In this document: positions 27,157 through 35,662 of the stretch, piece by piece
How the letters are laid out: each line of letters opens with the position of its first letter
Numbering within the stretch: position 1 is the stretch's first letter
NCBI GenBank assembly: GCA_016927755.1
Contig: JAFGLZ010000064.1
Location: forward strand, 20,504 to 84,503
Direction: 5' to 3'
DNA length: 64,000 nucleotides
DNA from: Phycisphaerae bacterium
GTDB lineage: Bacteria; Planctomycetota; Phycisphaerae; UBA1845; JAFGLZ01
Translations under genes and position numbers: made by a program
The notes under the pieces: model-generated
Databases searched by the model: none
What the model saw: only the letters and a program-made list of their open reading frames with translations
What the model was told of the DNA's origin: nothing

Positions 27157-28740
27157 ATGGCCCCGATGAAATGGCACAAGCTGGCTGTGGCAATGCTCGT
27201 CCTGTCCGCATCGGCCTGTCAGGCCGATCAGACCCAACCCCGCGTCCGCCCCCCCGAGTGCGCCGACGACCGATGGTACCCCAGCGATCCCAAGGTACTC
27301 GCCCAAGAGATCGACGGCTTCCTCGCCAAGGCCGATCCCCCCTCGCTGCCCGGAAAGCCCGCCGCGCTGATCGCCCCCCACGCCGGCATCCGATACTCCG
27401 GCCCCATCGCCGCCGCCGCCTTCAAAACCGCCAAAGGCCAATCCTATAAGCGCGTCATCGTCCTCGGGTTCAGCCACGCCCATCGCTTCACCGGCGCGTC
27501 CATCCTGCCCAAAGTCACCGCCTACGCCACCCCACTCGGCAACATCCCCGTCGACCGAGAGGCCTGCGACAAGCTCCTCGAGCAGCCCGAGTTCACGCCC
27601 AACGAGCAGGTCCACCGCCGCGAGCACTCTCTCGAGATCGAGCTGCCCTTCCTGCAGCGGGCCCTCGGCGACTTCCGTCTCGTCCCCATTCTCGTCGGTG
27701 ACATCGACCTGGCCGCCTACGGACGGATGGCCGCCGCCATGGCCCCCCTCGTCGACGACCAAACGCTCATCGTCGCCAGCAGCGACTTCACCCACTACGG
27801 CCGCGGCTTCCTCTTCGTGCCCTTCACCGACGACGTCCAGAAGAACCTCGAGCGAATCGACCTCAGTGCCGCCGATCGCATCATGGCCCTGGACGTCGAG
27901 GGCTTCCTACGTAAGCTCGAGGAAAACGGCGTCGGTAACCCCAACTACCGTAGGCCGCAGACCATCTGCGGACGCGGACCCATCACCCTACTCATGACGC
28001 TGCTCAACCGCCTCGGGACCTACAAGGGCTATCGCCTCGCATACGACACCTCCGGCCGGATGACCAACGACTGGAACCACTCCGTCAGCTACGTCGCCCT
28101 CGCCTTCGTAAAAACCGCCGACAAGCCAAAGGCCCCCTCGGCCGACGCAGCCTCCGAGACATTCACCCCCGCCGAACGCGAGGTCCTCCTGCGAATCGCC
28201 CGCGACGCTGCCACCCGAGCGCTGGACGGCAAGCCCCGCCTGGACCCCAGGCTCCCCAAGTACGCCCTGACCAAGAACATGGAGCAGACCGCCGGCGCCT
28301 TCGTCACGCTCAAGAACCACGGCCGACTCAGAGGCTGCATCGGCACGATCGTCGGACGCGGACCCCTCGTCGATTGCGTCGTCGACAACGCAGTCAATGC
28401 CGCCACCCGCGACTATCGATTCGCCGGCGACCCCGTCAAGCTCCCCGAGATGAAGGACATCACTGTCGAGATCAGCGTCATGTCGCCCCTGAAGCCCATC
28501 GACGACCCCAAGCAGATCGTCCTCGGCAAGCACGGAGTGATCCTCACCCGAGGGCTCAGGCGCAGCGTCTACTTGCCCCAAGTCGCCACCGAGACGGGAT
28601 GGGATCTCGAAACCTTCCTCTCGCGACTCAGCATGAAAGCCGGTCTGCCCGCCGATGCCTGGCGACAGCCCGGAACCCGTCTCGAAGTCTTCACGGCCGA
28701 GGTCTTCGGCGAGCCCGAGGTCTCCCATGCGTCGAAGTAG
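27157..28740 (+). CDS. MEMO-AMMECR1 fusion lipoprotein (AmmeMemoRadiSam proteins B and A)
   Basis: A 527-residue two-domain protein. Residues 1-21 are a lipoprotein signal: 'HKLAVAMLVLSASAC', with the lipid Cys at 21. Residues about 35-320 are a MEMO domain. It keeps PHAG with H75, GFSH with H107 and ICGRG with C271, which correspond to the iron-binding His/His/Cys of human MEMO1. 'REHSLEIELPFLQ' and 'SSDFTHYG' are also present. Residues about 336-520 are an AMMECR1 domain with the signature 'RLRGCIGT' (390-397). I chose the ATG at 27157 because GGGAGA lies 8 nt upstream. The next two genes encode the DUF362 protein and the radical SAM enzyme that usually accompanies these families. The family function is unknown. 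Confidence 0.9.
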   Translation: MAPMKWHKLAVAMLVLSASACQADQTQPRVRPPECADDRWYPSDPKVLAQEIDGFLAKADPPSLPGKPAALIAPHAGIRYSGPIAAAAFKTAKGQSYKRVIVLGFSHAHRFTGASILPKVTAYATPLGNIPVDREACDKLLEQPEFTPNEQVHRREHSLEIELPFLQRALGDFRLVPILVGDIDLAAYGRMAAAMAPLVDDQTLIVASSDFTHYGRGFLFVPFTDDVQKNLERIDLSAADRIMALDVEGFLRKLEENGVGNPNYRRPQTICGRGPITLLMTLLNRLGTYKGYRLAYDTSGRMTNDWNHSVSYVALAFVKTADKPKAPSADAASETFTPAEREVLLRIARDAATRALDGKPRLDPRLPKYALTKNMEQTAGAFVTLKNHGRLRGCIGTIVGRGPLVDCVVDNAVNAATRDYRFAGDPVKLPEMKDITVEISVMSPLKPIDDPKQIVLGKHGVILTRGLRRSVYLPQVATETGWDLETFLSRLSMKAGLPADAWRQPGTRLEVFTAEVFGEPEVSHASK

Positions 28741-29767
28741 CTATTCCAACGGCATCCCCCCGCTTCGCCTCACCCGACGCGAGTTCGTCCGTCAGCTCCC
28801 GCTCGCCGCCGCCGCCGCGGGCTCATTCCTCGGCTGCCACCAATCCGGCGGGGCCCCCATTCCAAAGCCTCCCCCCGGCAAGTCTCGGGTGATCGTTGCC
28901 CGAAACGACAAGCTGACCCACGGTGACGCCCGCCAGCACCTTGATCTCCTGGTCAAGATCCTCGACGCCGGCATCATGAGGCTGACCGACCTGCCCACTC
29001 CCGAGCAGGCATGGTCCGCGCTCTTTCGCCCCGAGGACGTCGTCGGCATCAAGGTCAACACACTCGGGCGATCGACGCACCCCGTGGTCGCCGACGCCCT
29101 CGCCGCCGGGCTCCGCAAGGCCGGTCTGCCCGCCGAGAACATCGTCATCTGGGACCGGTTCGATGCCGAGCTCCACGCCGCCGGATACCGCCTCAACAAG
29201 TCCGCCTCCGGAGTGGGCTGCTACGGCACAGACGCCGGTCCCGACGCACGAGGCGCCGGCTACGAGCAGACCGTCGAGACCAGCGGCGAGATCGGAAGTT
29301 GCTTCAGCCAGATCGTCACGCGTAAGGTCACCGCGCTCATCAGCGCCGGCGTCCTCAAGCACCACGACCTCGCCGGCCTCAGCGGCTCCCTCAAGAACTT
29401 CTACGGCGCCATCCACAATCCGAACAAGTATCACGACGACAACTGCAGCCCCTACGTCGCCGACGTCGTCAGGTCGCGCCACATCGCCCCCAAGCTCCGA
29501 CTCGCCGTCATGGACGGCATCGAGGCCCAGTATCACGCCGGACCCGCCAAGCACCCCGCCTTCACCTGGAACTACGCCGGCCTCCTCCTCAGCCGAGATC
29601 TCGTCGCCATCGATCGCGTCTCGGCCGAGATCATCGATCAGAAGCGCATCGAAAAGGGCAAGAAACCCCTCGCCAAGGACGGGCGTCCCATCACCCACGT
29701 CTTCGCCGCTGCCGACAGAGGCCTCGGCGTCGCCGACCTGGCCAAGATCGACCGCATCGAGCTATGA
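28727..29767 (+). CDS. Tat-exported DUF362 protein
   Basis: A 346-residue protein of the DUF362 type, overlapping the previous gene by 14 nt. The N-terminus has a twin-arginine motif 'LTRREFVRQL' (about 15-24), a hydrophobic stretch and a lipobox, 'SFLGC' (Cys 37), so it should be folded before export and lipid-anchored. Family-like segments are 'VGIKVNTLG', 'ISAGVLKHHDLAGLSGSLKNFYG' (given as LKHHDLAG and GSLKNFYG), 'HIAPKLRLAVMDGI' and 'VAIDRV'. The 4Fe-4S ferredoxin cysteine cluster of many DUF362 proteins is absent. Cotranscription with the MEMO-AMMECR1 gene points to a shared pathway; biochemistry is unknown. Confidence 0.82.
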   Translation: MRRSSYSNGIPPLRLTRREFVRQLPLAAAAAGSFLGCHQSGGAPIPKPPPGKSRVIVARNDKLTHGDARQHLDLLVKILDAGIMRLTDLPTPEQAWSALFRPEDVVGIKVNTLGRSTHPVVADALAAGLRKAGLPAENIVIWDRFDAELHAAGYRLNKSASGVGCYGTDAGPDARGAGYEQTVETSGEIGSCFSQIVTRKVTALISAGVLKHHDLAGLSGSLKNFYGAIHNPNKYHDDNCSPYVADVVRSRHIAPKLRLAVMDGIEAQYHAGPAKHPAFTWNYAGLLLSRDLVAIDRVSAEIIDQKRIEKGKKPLAKDGRPITHVFAAADRGLGVADLAKIDRIEL

Positions 29768-29792
29768 CCTGCCGCCGAGCCACGCCCCGTAG

Positions 29793-29811
29793 CACGGGCG
29801 TCTCGCCCGTG
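29793..29811. repeat. GC-rich palindrome CACGGGCG-TCT-CGCCCGTG
   Basis: Perfect 8-bp arms with a 3-nt loop lie just after the DUF362 stop codon. It resembles short palindromic intergenic elements that are common in many bacteria. It may form a hairpin in the mRNA between the second and third genes of the AmmeMemoRadiSam operon. Confidence 0.6.
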
Positions 29812-29844
29812 AACATGAATGCCCAGTGCTTCAAGGGAGGGCGA

Positions 29845-29896
29845 GCGTCCCCGCGAGCCGCCCCCCCCCCGGAATGGCAAGCGTCCCCGCGAGCCG
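29845..29896. repeat. Pair of 16-bp direct repeats
   Basis: GCGTCCCCGCGAGCCG occurs identically at 29845-29860 and 29881-29896, with a C-run between the copies. The pair lies in the 179-nt gap before the radical SAM gene. Just after it, TATAAT at 29931-29936 stands 10 nt before the ATG and could be a -10 element giving an almost leaderless transcript. Confidence 0.6.
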
Positions 29897-29946
29897 GAGC
29901 CCCCGCTCTACCACCACCCCCCCTCCCGTCTATAATAGGTGAATAG

Positions 29947-31215
29947 ATGAACGCCCCCCGTTCCCGTTCCCGCGAGCCCAAGAGGCCAAACGTGTCGACG
30001 CCACCACCTACCCCCCTGAACGACCTCTCCCGCCGCGAGATCCTCCGCGACGCCGTTTGCGCCGGATGCGCCCTCACCGGCCTGCCCGCCCTCGCCCGCG
30101 CCCAGGACGCCGCCGCCGACTCCAAGCTCAAGCTCGCCGGCCCCGAGCTGCCCGGCGTCGTCCGCCATCCCGCGATGTTTTGGGACAAGCAGCCCGACAG
30201 CAAGGTCCTCTGCCAACTCTGTCCACGGGAGTGCCGTGTCGCCGACGTCGAACGCGGCTACTGCGGCGTCCGTGAGAACCGCGGCGGCCAGTACCAGACC
30301 CTCGTCTACGGCGCCCTCTGCTCACTCAACGTCGACCCCATCGAGAAGAAACCCCTCTTCCACTATCTCCCCGGCACCACCGCCGCCAGCATCGCCACCG
30401 CCGGATGCAACATGGAGTGCAAGTTCTGCCAGAACTGGGAGATCAGCCAGTTCCGCCCCGAGCAGGTCCCCAGCCGCCCCATGACCCCCGACCGCTTCGT
30501 CGAGCTCGTAAAGGGCGTCCAGAATCAGCATCAATGCCACACCATCGCCTACACCTACAGCGAGCCCACGATCTACTACGAGTTCATGCACGACGCCGCC
30601 GCCGCCGCGCGCCAGCACGGCCTCGGCAGCGTCTCCATCTCGAATGGCTACATCCTCGAGAAACCCCTCCGCAAGCTCTGCGCCCATCTGACCGGAATCA
30701 AGGTCGACCTGAAGGCCTTCACCGAGGACTTCTACAAGAAGATGTGCGCCGCCAAGCTGAAGCCCGTCCTCGACGCCCTACAGGTCCTCGCCTCGACGGG
30801 CATCTGGACCGAGCTCGTCATCCTGATCATCCCGACGCTCAACGACTCGCCCGACGAGATCGGCAAGATGGCCAAGTGGGTCGTCAAGAACCTCGGCCCC
30901 AACGTCCCCATGCACTTCACCCGATTCCACCCGACCTACCGCGTCAAGAACCTCCCCGCCACCCCCGTCCAGACCGTCGAACGAGCCAGGAAGATCGCCC
31001 TCGACGCCGGCGTCCGCTACGCCTATGTCGGCAACGTCCCTTGGAACGAAGGCGAGAACACCTACTGCCACTCCTGCCACACGCCCGTCATCGAGCGGCG
31101 CGGCTTCATGATCCGACAGAACAAGATCACCGACGGCAAATGCCCCAAGTGCCAAACCACCATCCCCGGCGTCTGGACCCAAGCCCAAGCCCTCAGCTTC
31201 AAGCCCAAAGCATGA
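29947..31215 (+). CDS. AmmeMemoRadiSam system radical SAM enzyme with Tat-like signal
   Basis: A 422-residue radical SAM protein. The cluster-binding motif is C154-x3-C158-x2-C161 ('AGCNMECKFCQNW'). N-terminal cysteines 89, 92, 96 and 106 ('CQLCPREC...YCGV') and C-terminal pairs at 374/377 and 399/402 ('CHSC', 'CPKC') add further metal sites typical of this subfamily. Before them, residues 1-52 look like a twin-arginine signal: 'LSRREILRDAVCAGCALTGLPALARA' (cited as SRREIL and the following hydrophobic/Ala-rich stretch to ALARA). Radical SAM enzymes normally work in the cytoplasm, so this is odd. It is the third gene of the MEMO-AMMECR1/DUF362 operon, after a 179-nt gap. A REP-like hairpin follows the stop directly. 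Confidence 0.9.
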   Translation: MNAPRSRSREPKRPNVSTPPPTPLNDLSRREILRDAVCAGCALTGLPALARAQDAAADSKLKLAGPELPGVVRHPAMFWDKQPDSKVLCQLCPRECRVADVERGYCGVRENRGGQYQTLVYGALCSLNVDPIEKKPLFHYLPGTTAASIATAGCNMECKFCQNWEISQFRPEQVPSRPMTPDRFVELVKGVQNQHQCHTIAYTYSEPTIYYEFMHDAAAAARQHGLGSVSISNGYILEKPLRKLCAHLTGIKVDLKAFTEDFYKKMCAAKLKPVLDALQVLASTGIWTELVILIIPTLNDSPDEIGKMAKWVVKNLGPNVPMHFTRFHPTYRVKNLPATPVQTVERARKIALDAGVRYAYVGNVPWNEGENTYCHSCHTPVIERRGFMIRQNKITDGKCPKCQTTIPGVWTQAQALSFKPKA

Positions 31216-31248
31216 GCGCAAAAAAGGTGTCAGGAACCTTTTTTTCGC
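31216..31248. repeat. REP-like palindrome, AAAAAAGGT type, at the operon end
   Basis: AAAAAAGGT 31220-31228 pairs with ACCTTTTTT 31236-31244 around GTCAGGA, extended by GCG/CGC with one mismatch. The core and loop are the same as at 4325-4347. It begins 1 nt after the radical SAM stop and ends in a T-run, so it probably doubles as a transcription terminator. Confidence 0.75.
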
Positions 31249-31475
31249 ACTGTCTACACGCAATGTGTTTTCTTGGAAGGCTTTACAGAATCCGATCGCG
31301 TGTCGTCTCCCACGAAGCCACCCCCGATACCGCGCCATCGCCCACACAGAAGCCAGATACGGCCCTGAGAGCACAATCTGACTATAGGCGTAGCCGAGCA
31401 ACCGGCTGCAGACCGGGTTCCGTGTGCCCCCTCCCCGTGATCCAAGAGAGCCTCCGCGGGGCACACATCGGCGGA

Positions 31476-33671
31476 TCAGTCGGGATCACCGGGATGATAG
31501 ACCCGTTTGGCCGCGGCCTTGACGTCCTCCCAGTAGAACGGCATCTCCTTGAGTTTCTTCTGAGACAGCAATCCGGCTTGATCAAAGAAGTGCGGGGACT
31601 TAGGATCACCGCTCGCCCCGAACTGAACGAGCGTCCTGGCCCGGACCCGTTTGCCAAACTCGACGGCAGCCATGTAGCTGTTGCCCACGACGCCGTAGTG
31701 CTTCATCATCGGTTTGACGAACGGGATTGACGGCGTGAAGTACTGCGTGAAGACCGCGCCGACCGGGCCCGGCAGTCCGGCCGAGGGCAGGCTCGCCAGC
31801 TTGTCGTTGAAAGGGATCTTGTAGAAGTCGGCCACGTTGGCGTGCCGTTGAAGTCGGTTGATCTTGCCATAGGCAATCTTCCAGGTGCCGAAGTTGCCGC
31901 GCAACTTCTCGGCTGCCGCGACTAGCGCCTCCAATTGGCGGGCGGGGTTGCCGATGAATTCCTGCTTCAGCTTCTCGCTCATGCCGTATCCCGATCCATA
32001 CATCTCCTCGCACCAAGCCAGGCACAGCGTCGCCTGGGTCGAGTCGACGCCGCCGCGGCAGTCCCAGTCGAGCAAGTGCTTCATGTACGGCTCGACCCGC
32101 GATGCTAGGGCCGCGTCAGTCTGCTTCAATCGTTCCAGCTTCCGCTCGAACTTGGGCAACTCTGTCAGCGCCCAATAGATCGTCGTGTCGAAGATCAGTT
32201 CCAGCCACTGCTCGTACGTAACGTCCTTCAGCCCCCTCAGTAGATACCGCGACACCTTCGCGCGACGTTTGTCCGAGAGCTGTTCTTCCGGCGCGACCAT
32301 GTAGCCGGGAAAATCACCGAGGTAGGCATTGCCGTCGTCGGTGGCCGTGAAGGGAGACTGATTGCAGCTCTGCACGAAGCCCGAGATCGGATTGAGCACC
32401 TGCGGCATCTCATCGAGCCTGTGGACGCCCTTCCAATCCGTGTTCGGGTCCGTTCCGTCCACGGAGTGGGACCAATCAAATCGCGGGTCCCGTCGCGGCA
32501 CGATCCCGTTGTAGAGGTAGTAGATGTTGCCGTCCCGATCCGCGTAGATCATGTTGAACAGGTGCTGCTCCATCCCTTCCATCGCTCGCTTGATCTCGGC
32601 CAGATTGCGCGATCGGACCATCTTGAGCGTCTGCCGCGCAAGAAACGCCTCGTGCAGCTTCCCGACGTTCGCCGAGAGGTACTTATCGCCGCCGATATGC
32701 CTGACGACGGGACCGTGATGGGTCTTTCGAAGCGTATACTCCTTGATCGTCATGCCCTTGCCGGTCTTGACCGCGATCACGTCCTTCCACTCCGTGGCCG
32801 TTCGATAACCGTCACCGTAGCGGTAGTTCAACGGGCGGTCCCGGTCGTCGAAGATCTCGATCCACGTGTCCCCGGAATCCGGGTTGTTGACCGTGAACGA
32901 CCAGCCGAGGTACTCATTGAACCCGATGGTTGGCAGCAGACTCCCGAAGAACGTCCCGCCCGAGAAGCTCCAGCCCTCGCCGCTGCGCAGATGGGCCTCG
33001 TAGAACTGCCCGAAGCCGTAGTATGGCTGATGGGGATTCGCAAAAAGCATGGTATTGCCCGACCGGGTCTTGCTCGGCGCGATGGCCCAGGCGTTGCTGC
33101 CGATTGCGTCTTGCGCCGGCCCGTACGCCCGCGCGGATCCCTCGGTCGACAACTTCCTCGGCCCCTTATAGACCATCTTCAAGACAATGGCGCGATAGCC
33201 AGCCAGTACGTGCCACGGTTCGAACCGCTCGAGAAGACGCAATGTGACGTCGGGATGCTTGTCCAGAAAGTAGTTCAGCCCCGCCGCGAAGGCCCGACAC
33301 ATCGTGCGGCTCTCCGGATCGATCGTCTCGATCTCCTCACGGGCACGGCGAGGAATCTCGAACGTCCGCGCAAGCAGATCCGTCTCGAGTTCCTTGCTTC
33401 CGTGCAATTCGGAGTATCTGCCCAGCCCCTGGATGTAGGAGTCCTCGATCTGCCACAAGAAGTCTTCTGCCTGGCAATAGGCGAACCCGAAGATCACGGA
33501 CGCGTCGGTCGGCCCGTCGATATGCGGCACGCCGTACCCGTCGCGATAGATCGTCACGCCCCTGGCCATGGCCTCGGCATCCTTGTCTACTCCAGCCGCA
33601 AGGCTCTTGGGCGCCGTCCCAACCAGCAACACCGTCAACAATACAACGACTCGACTCACTACCTGATTCAT
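31476..33671 (-). CDS. Penicillin acylase family N-terminal-nucleophile hydrolase
   Basis: A 731-residue exported Ntn amidohydrolase. The signal peptide is 'VVSRVVVLLTVLLVGTAPKSLA' (given as VVVLLTVLLVG, cut near residue 25). The alpha-subunit-like N-terminal part has 'VTIYRDGYGVPHIDG' and 'FGFAYCQAEDFLWQ'. The predicted self-cleavage site is at 'GSNAW' (about residues 193-197), whose Ser becomes the N-terminal nucleophile of the beta chain. 'FANPHQPYYG' and 'GWSFTVNNPDSGDTW' follow, as in acylases. Possible substrates are acyl-homoserine lactones, beta-lactam side chains or other N-acyl compounds; the sequence does not choose. It is probably periplasmic. A REP-like palindrome lies between its start and the next gene upstream. 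Confidence 0.9.
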   Translation of the reverse strand: MNQVVSRVVVLLTVLLVGTAPKSLAAGVDKDAEAMARGVTIYRDGYGVPHIDGPTDASVIFGFAYCQAEDFLWQIEDSYIQGLGRYSELHGSKELETDLLARTFEIPRRAREEIETIDPESRTMCRAFAAGLNYFLDKHPDVTLRLLERFEPWHVLAGYRAIVLKMVYKGPRKLSTEGSARAYGPAQDAIGSNAWAIAPSKTRSGNTMLFANPHQPYYGFGQFYEAHLRSGEGWSFSGGTFFGSLLPTIGFNEYLGWSFTVNNPDSGDTWIEIFDDRDRPLNYRYGDGYRTATEWKDVIAVKTGKGMTIKEYTLRKTHHGPVVRHIGGDKYLSANVGKLHEAFLARQTLKMVRSRNLAEIKRAMEGMEQHLFNMIYADRDGNIYYLYNGIVPRRDPRFDWSHSVDGTDPNTDWKGVHRLDEMPQVLNPISGFVQSCNQSPFTATDDGNAYLGDFPGYMVAPEEQLSDKRRAKVSRYLLRGLKDVTYEQWLELIFDTTIYWALTELPKFERKLERLKQTDAALASRVEPYMKHLLDWDCRGGVDSTQATLCLAWCEEMYGSGYGMSEKLKQEFIGNPARQLEALVAAAEKLRGNFGTWKIAYGKINRLQRHANVADFYKIPFNDKLASLPSAGLPGPVGAVFTQYFTPSIPFVKPMMKHYGVVGNSYMAAVEFGKRVRARTLVQFGASGDPKSPHFFDQAGLLSQKKLKEMPFYWEDVKAAAKRVYHPGDPD

Positions 33672-33687
33672 GGTCGCCCCTTCGATG

Positions 33688-33706
33688 AATAGGGACAGTC
33701 CCTATT
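33688..33706. repeat. REP-like palindrome, AATAGGGAC type
   Basis: AATAGGGAC and GTCCCTATT are perfect 9-bp arms around a single A. It lies in the 46-nt gap between the acylase start and the sulfatase stop. Related copies are at 35213, 41898 and 42273. Confidence 0.8.
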
Positions 33707-33717
33707 TCTTTACTTCT

Positions 33718-35199
33718 TCAAGAGCGCGCTTTCGCCGGGCGATAGCTCGGCCCTTCCTTCAGCAACAGGCTCTCCCGCTCCATCAAGTGCGCATGCAGTT
33801 CCTTGGCCTTGGCCCGGTAGCCCCCGTCATTCGCCAGATTCGACATCTCCAGCGGATCGTCCGCAAGGTTGTACAATTCAGATTCCTCCGCATCGCCGCC
33901 CGGCGTATAGTAGTGCGAGTACTTCCACCGTCGATTCCGGATCGTCCGCACGTGGGCGGGATCGTTGCCGCTGCCCCCCCGCCCCATCGTCCTGGCGAAC
34001 AGCAACGCCCCTTGCGCATCCGTGTAATAGAGTACCTCCTCACGGCCTCCCGCCTGCCCCGGATCCCTCAGCACCGGCGACAGATCCACGCCCGGCATGT
34101 AGTGCGAAATCTTCAAGCCCGCCAGGCTGCACAGCGTGGGCATCACGTCCACATTGCTTGCCAGCGCGTCCGTAACCACCCCCTGAGGCAGCACGCCAGG
34201 CCACGAGACGATCAGCGGGACGTTCATGACCTCCTCATACGCGAAATTGCCCTTGGTCCGAAGTCGATGCGATCCCCCCATCTCCCCGTGGTCCGACGTG
34301 AACACCACGATCGTGTTCTTCGTCTGTCCCGCCGCATCAAGGGCCTCCAGAATCCGGCCTATCTGGACGTCCACACACTCCATGCAGTACGTGTAGTAGT
34401 CAAGGTATCTCCGCCATGCATCCGGGTCGTCTTCGTCCACGGCCCCCCCGATGCTGCGGTAGCTCACAAGGAAATCCCGCTGCACCCGCGGCTTGCCGGC
34501 AAGGTCGTCCCGCCAATTCCCCGGCGGCGCATCCGTCCTGATCTCCTTGCCCAGCGACCGAGGGCAAAAACGCGGCCAGCCGCAGACATCGTGCGGATCG
34601 ACCAGCGACGACACCAGGAACCACGGCCGCCGGTGGTTCTTGGAGTCCGACAGCCACGCCACGCACTGGTCCGCGTAGAGGGGATCTAGAAGCTTGCCAC
34701 AATTCGGCAGTCCGCCGATCAGCGCGTCGGGTCGGCGCCACCCCTCGAATCCGTAACGCATCAAGGGGTCCGGCGACGGGCGGTTGACCCCTCGCGTCAG
34801 GTGCCACTTGCCCCGGTAAGGCGTCCGATAGCCGTTCTCGCCGAAGACATGCCCCAGCGTAGGGATCCTCGGGTCGAGACTGGCCTGCCCCTCCACGAAG
34901 TCGCAATTGCCAAGCATCCCATTCTGCTTGGTGAACGTCCCCGTCAACAGACACGCCCGCGACGGCGAGCACGGAGCCGTGCTCACGAAGTGATTACTGA
35001 ACGACACACCCCGAGCCGCCAAACGACTCACCGAAGGCGTCCGAGCTTGCGGCGTCCACCGCGACCGCCGCCACTGATCGACCAAGATGATCAGCACGTT
35101 CGGCGATCGGCCCCCGTCCGCCCCACCCCGCTCCTCCCCACGGCACGCAACACCCACCACGCTCGCCGCCGAGCCGATCAGGAACTCACGCCTCTTCAT
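33718..35199 (-). CDS. Tat-exported sulfatase
   Basis: A 493-residue type I sulfatase, starting at the ATG at 35199 with AAGGAG upstream; in-frame codons before it are not part of the protein. The N-terminal 'MKRREFLIGSAASVVGVAC' is a twin-arginine signal ending in a lipobox Cys, so the enzyme should be exported folded and lipid-anchored. The maturation motif is 'CSPSRACLLTG' (C-x-P-S-R), whose Cys is converted to formylglycine. Metal and active-site segments are 'NVLIILVDQ', 'GKWHLT' and 'FTSDHGEMGG'. The substrate is probably a sulfated polysaccharide or related ester. No sulfatase-maturating enzyme is in the window. Confidence 0.93.
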   Translation of the reverse strand: MKRREFLIGSAASVVGVACRGEERGGADGGRSPNVLIILVDQWRRSRWTPQARTPSVSRLAARGVSFSNHFVSTAPCSPSRACLLTGTFTKQNGMLGNCDFVEGQASLDPRIPTLGHVFGENGYRTPYRGKWHLTRGVNRPSPDPLMRYGFEGWRRPDALIGGLPNCGKLLDPLYADQCVAWLSDSKNHRRPWFLVSSLVDPHDVCGWPRFCPRSLGKEIRTDAPPGNWRDDLAGKPRVQRDFLVSYRSIGGAVDEDDPDAWRRYLDYYTYCMECVDVQIGRILEALDAAGQTKNTIVVFTSDHGEMGGSHRLRTKGNFAYEEVMNVPLIVSWPGVLPQGVVTDALASNVDVMPTLCSLAGLKISHYMPGVDLSPVLRDPGQAGGREEVLYYTDAQGALLFARTMGRGGSGNDPAHVRTIRNRRWKYSHYYTPGGDAEESELYNLADDPLEMSNLANDGGYRAKAKELHAHLMERESLLLKEGPSYRPAKARS

Positions 35200-35212
35200 T
35201 CCCCATCTCCTT

Positions 35213-35233
35213 AAATAGGGACAGACCCTATTT
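35213..35233. repeat. REP-like palindrome, AAATAGGG type
   Basis: AAATAGGG 35213-35220 and CCCTATTT 35226-35233 surround ACAGA. It sits exactly at the 3' end of the truncated aminotransferase gene and 14 nt upstream of the sulfatase start (minus strand). Confidence 0.8.
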
Positions 35234-35662
35234 TCAGGACAGTAACCGGTTCTCGAACCTCCCCGCGTCCACCATCTCGCTCCGCCCCAGCGGCCGCTGC
35301 CCCCGCGTGACCGTCCACCACACGTACGCGTCACGCAGACCCGTCCTCGCCACCAGCTCATGGAGCATCTCCGCCTCCTGCTCCCGATCGAACGGGTTGC
35401 GCACCCGTATCGCATCGCACGCCCGGGCAAACCGCGCCTGATGCTCCTCCAGCCGGAAGAACGCCCCACGGCTCACGCTGACGACGTCGTAGACCGCGTC
35501 TGCGTGCATGAAGCCGCGGTCGATGATCGGAATCGCCGCCTCGGTAATCGGGCAGAAGTGGTCCGCGACATACGCCGACCCCAGGGCATAGGCGGGATCG
35601 TGGTCCAGCCGCACATGCTCGGGATGGCTCACCATAATCTCTTCGGGGCGGATGATCTCCAT
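35234..35662 (-). pseudogene. Truncated class IV aminotransferase (BCAT/DAAT fold), N-terminal half
   Basis: A 142-residue fragment starting at an ATG with a strong GGGAGGAG site. It matches the N-terminal domain of PLP-dependent class IV aminotransferases: 'IPIIDRGFMHADAVYDVVSV', given as IIDRGFMHADAVYD (the standard 'DRGF..GDGVYD' motif), 'GAFFRLEEHQARF', and 'DAYVWWTVTRG'. Intact members are about 280-300 residues and carry the PLP lysine in the next domain. This one stops right after 'GRFENRLLS', where the second domain should begin, and the stop codon abuts a REP-like palindrome. The fragment cannot bind PLP by the usual lysine and is probably non-functional. It looks like a deletion associated with the repeat. 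Confidence 0.75.

Noticed and set aside
33718..35469. Sulfatase start at 35469
   Set aside because: The extra 90 residues are Arg/Trp/Gly-rich shadow of the aminotransferase fragment. The Met with the Tat signal and AAGGAG site at 35199 is the real start.
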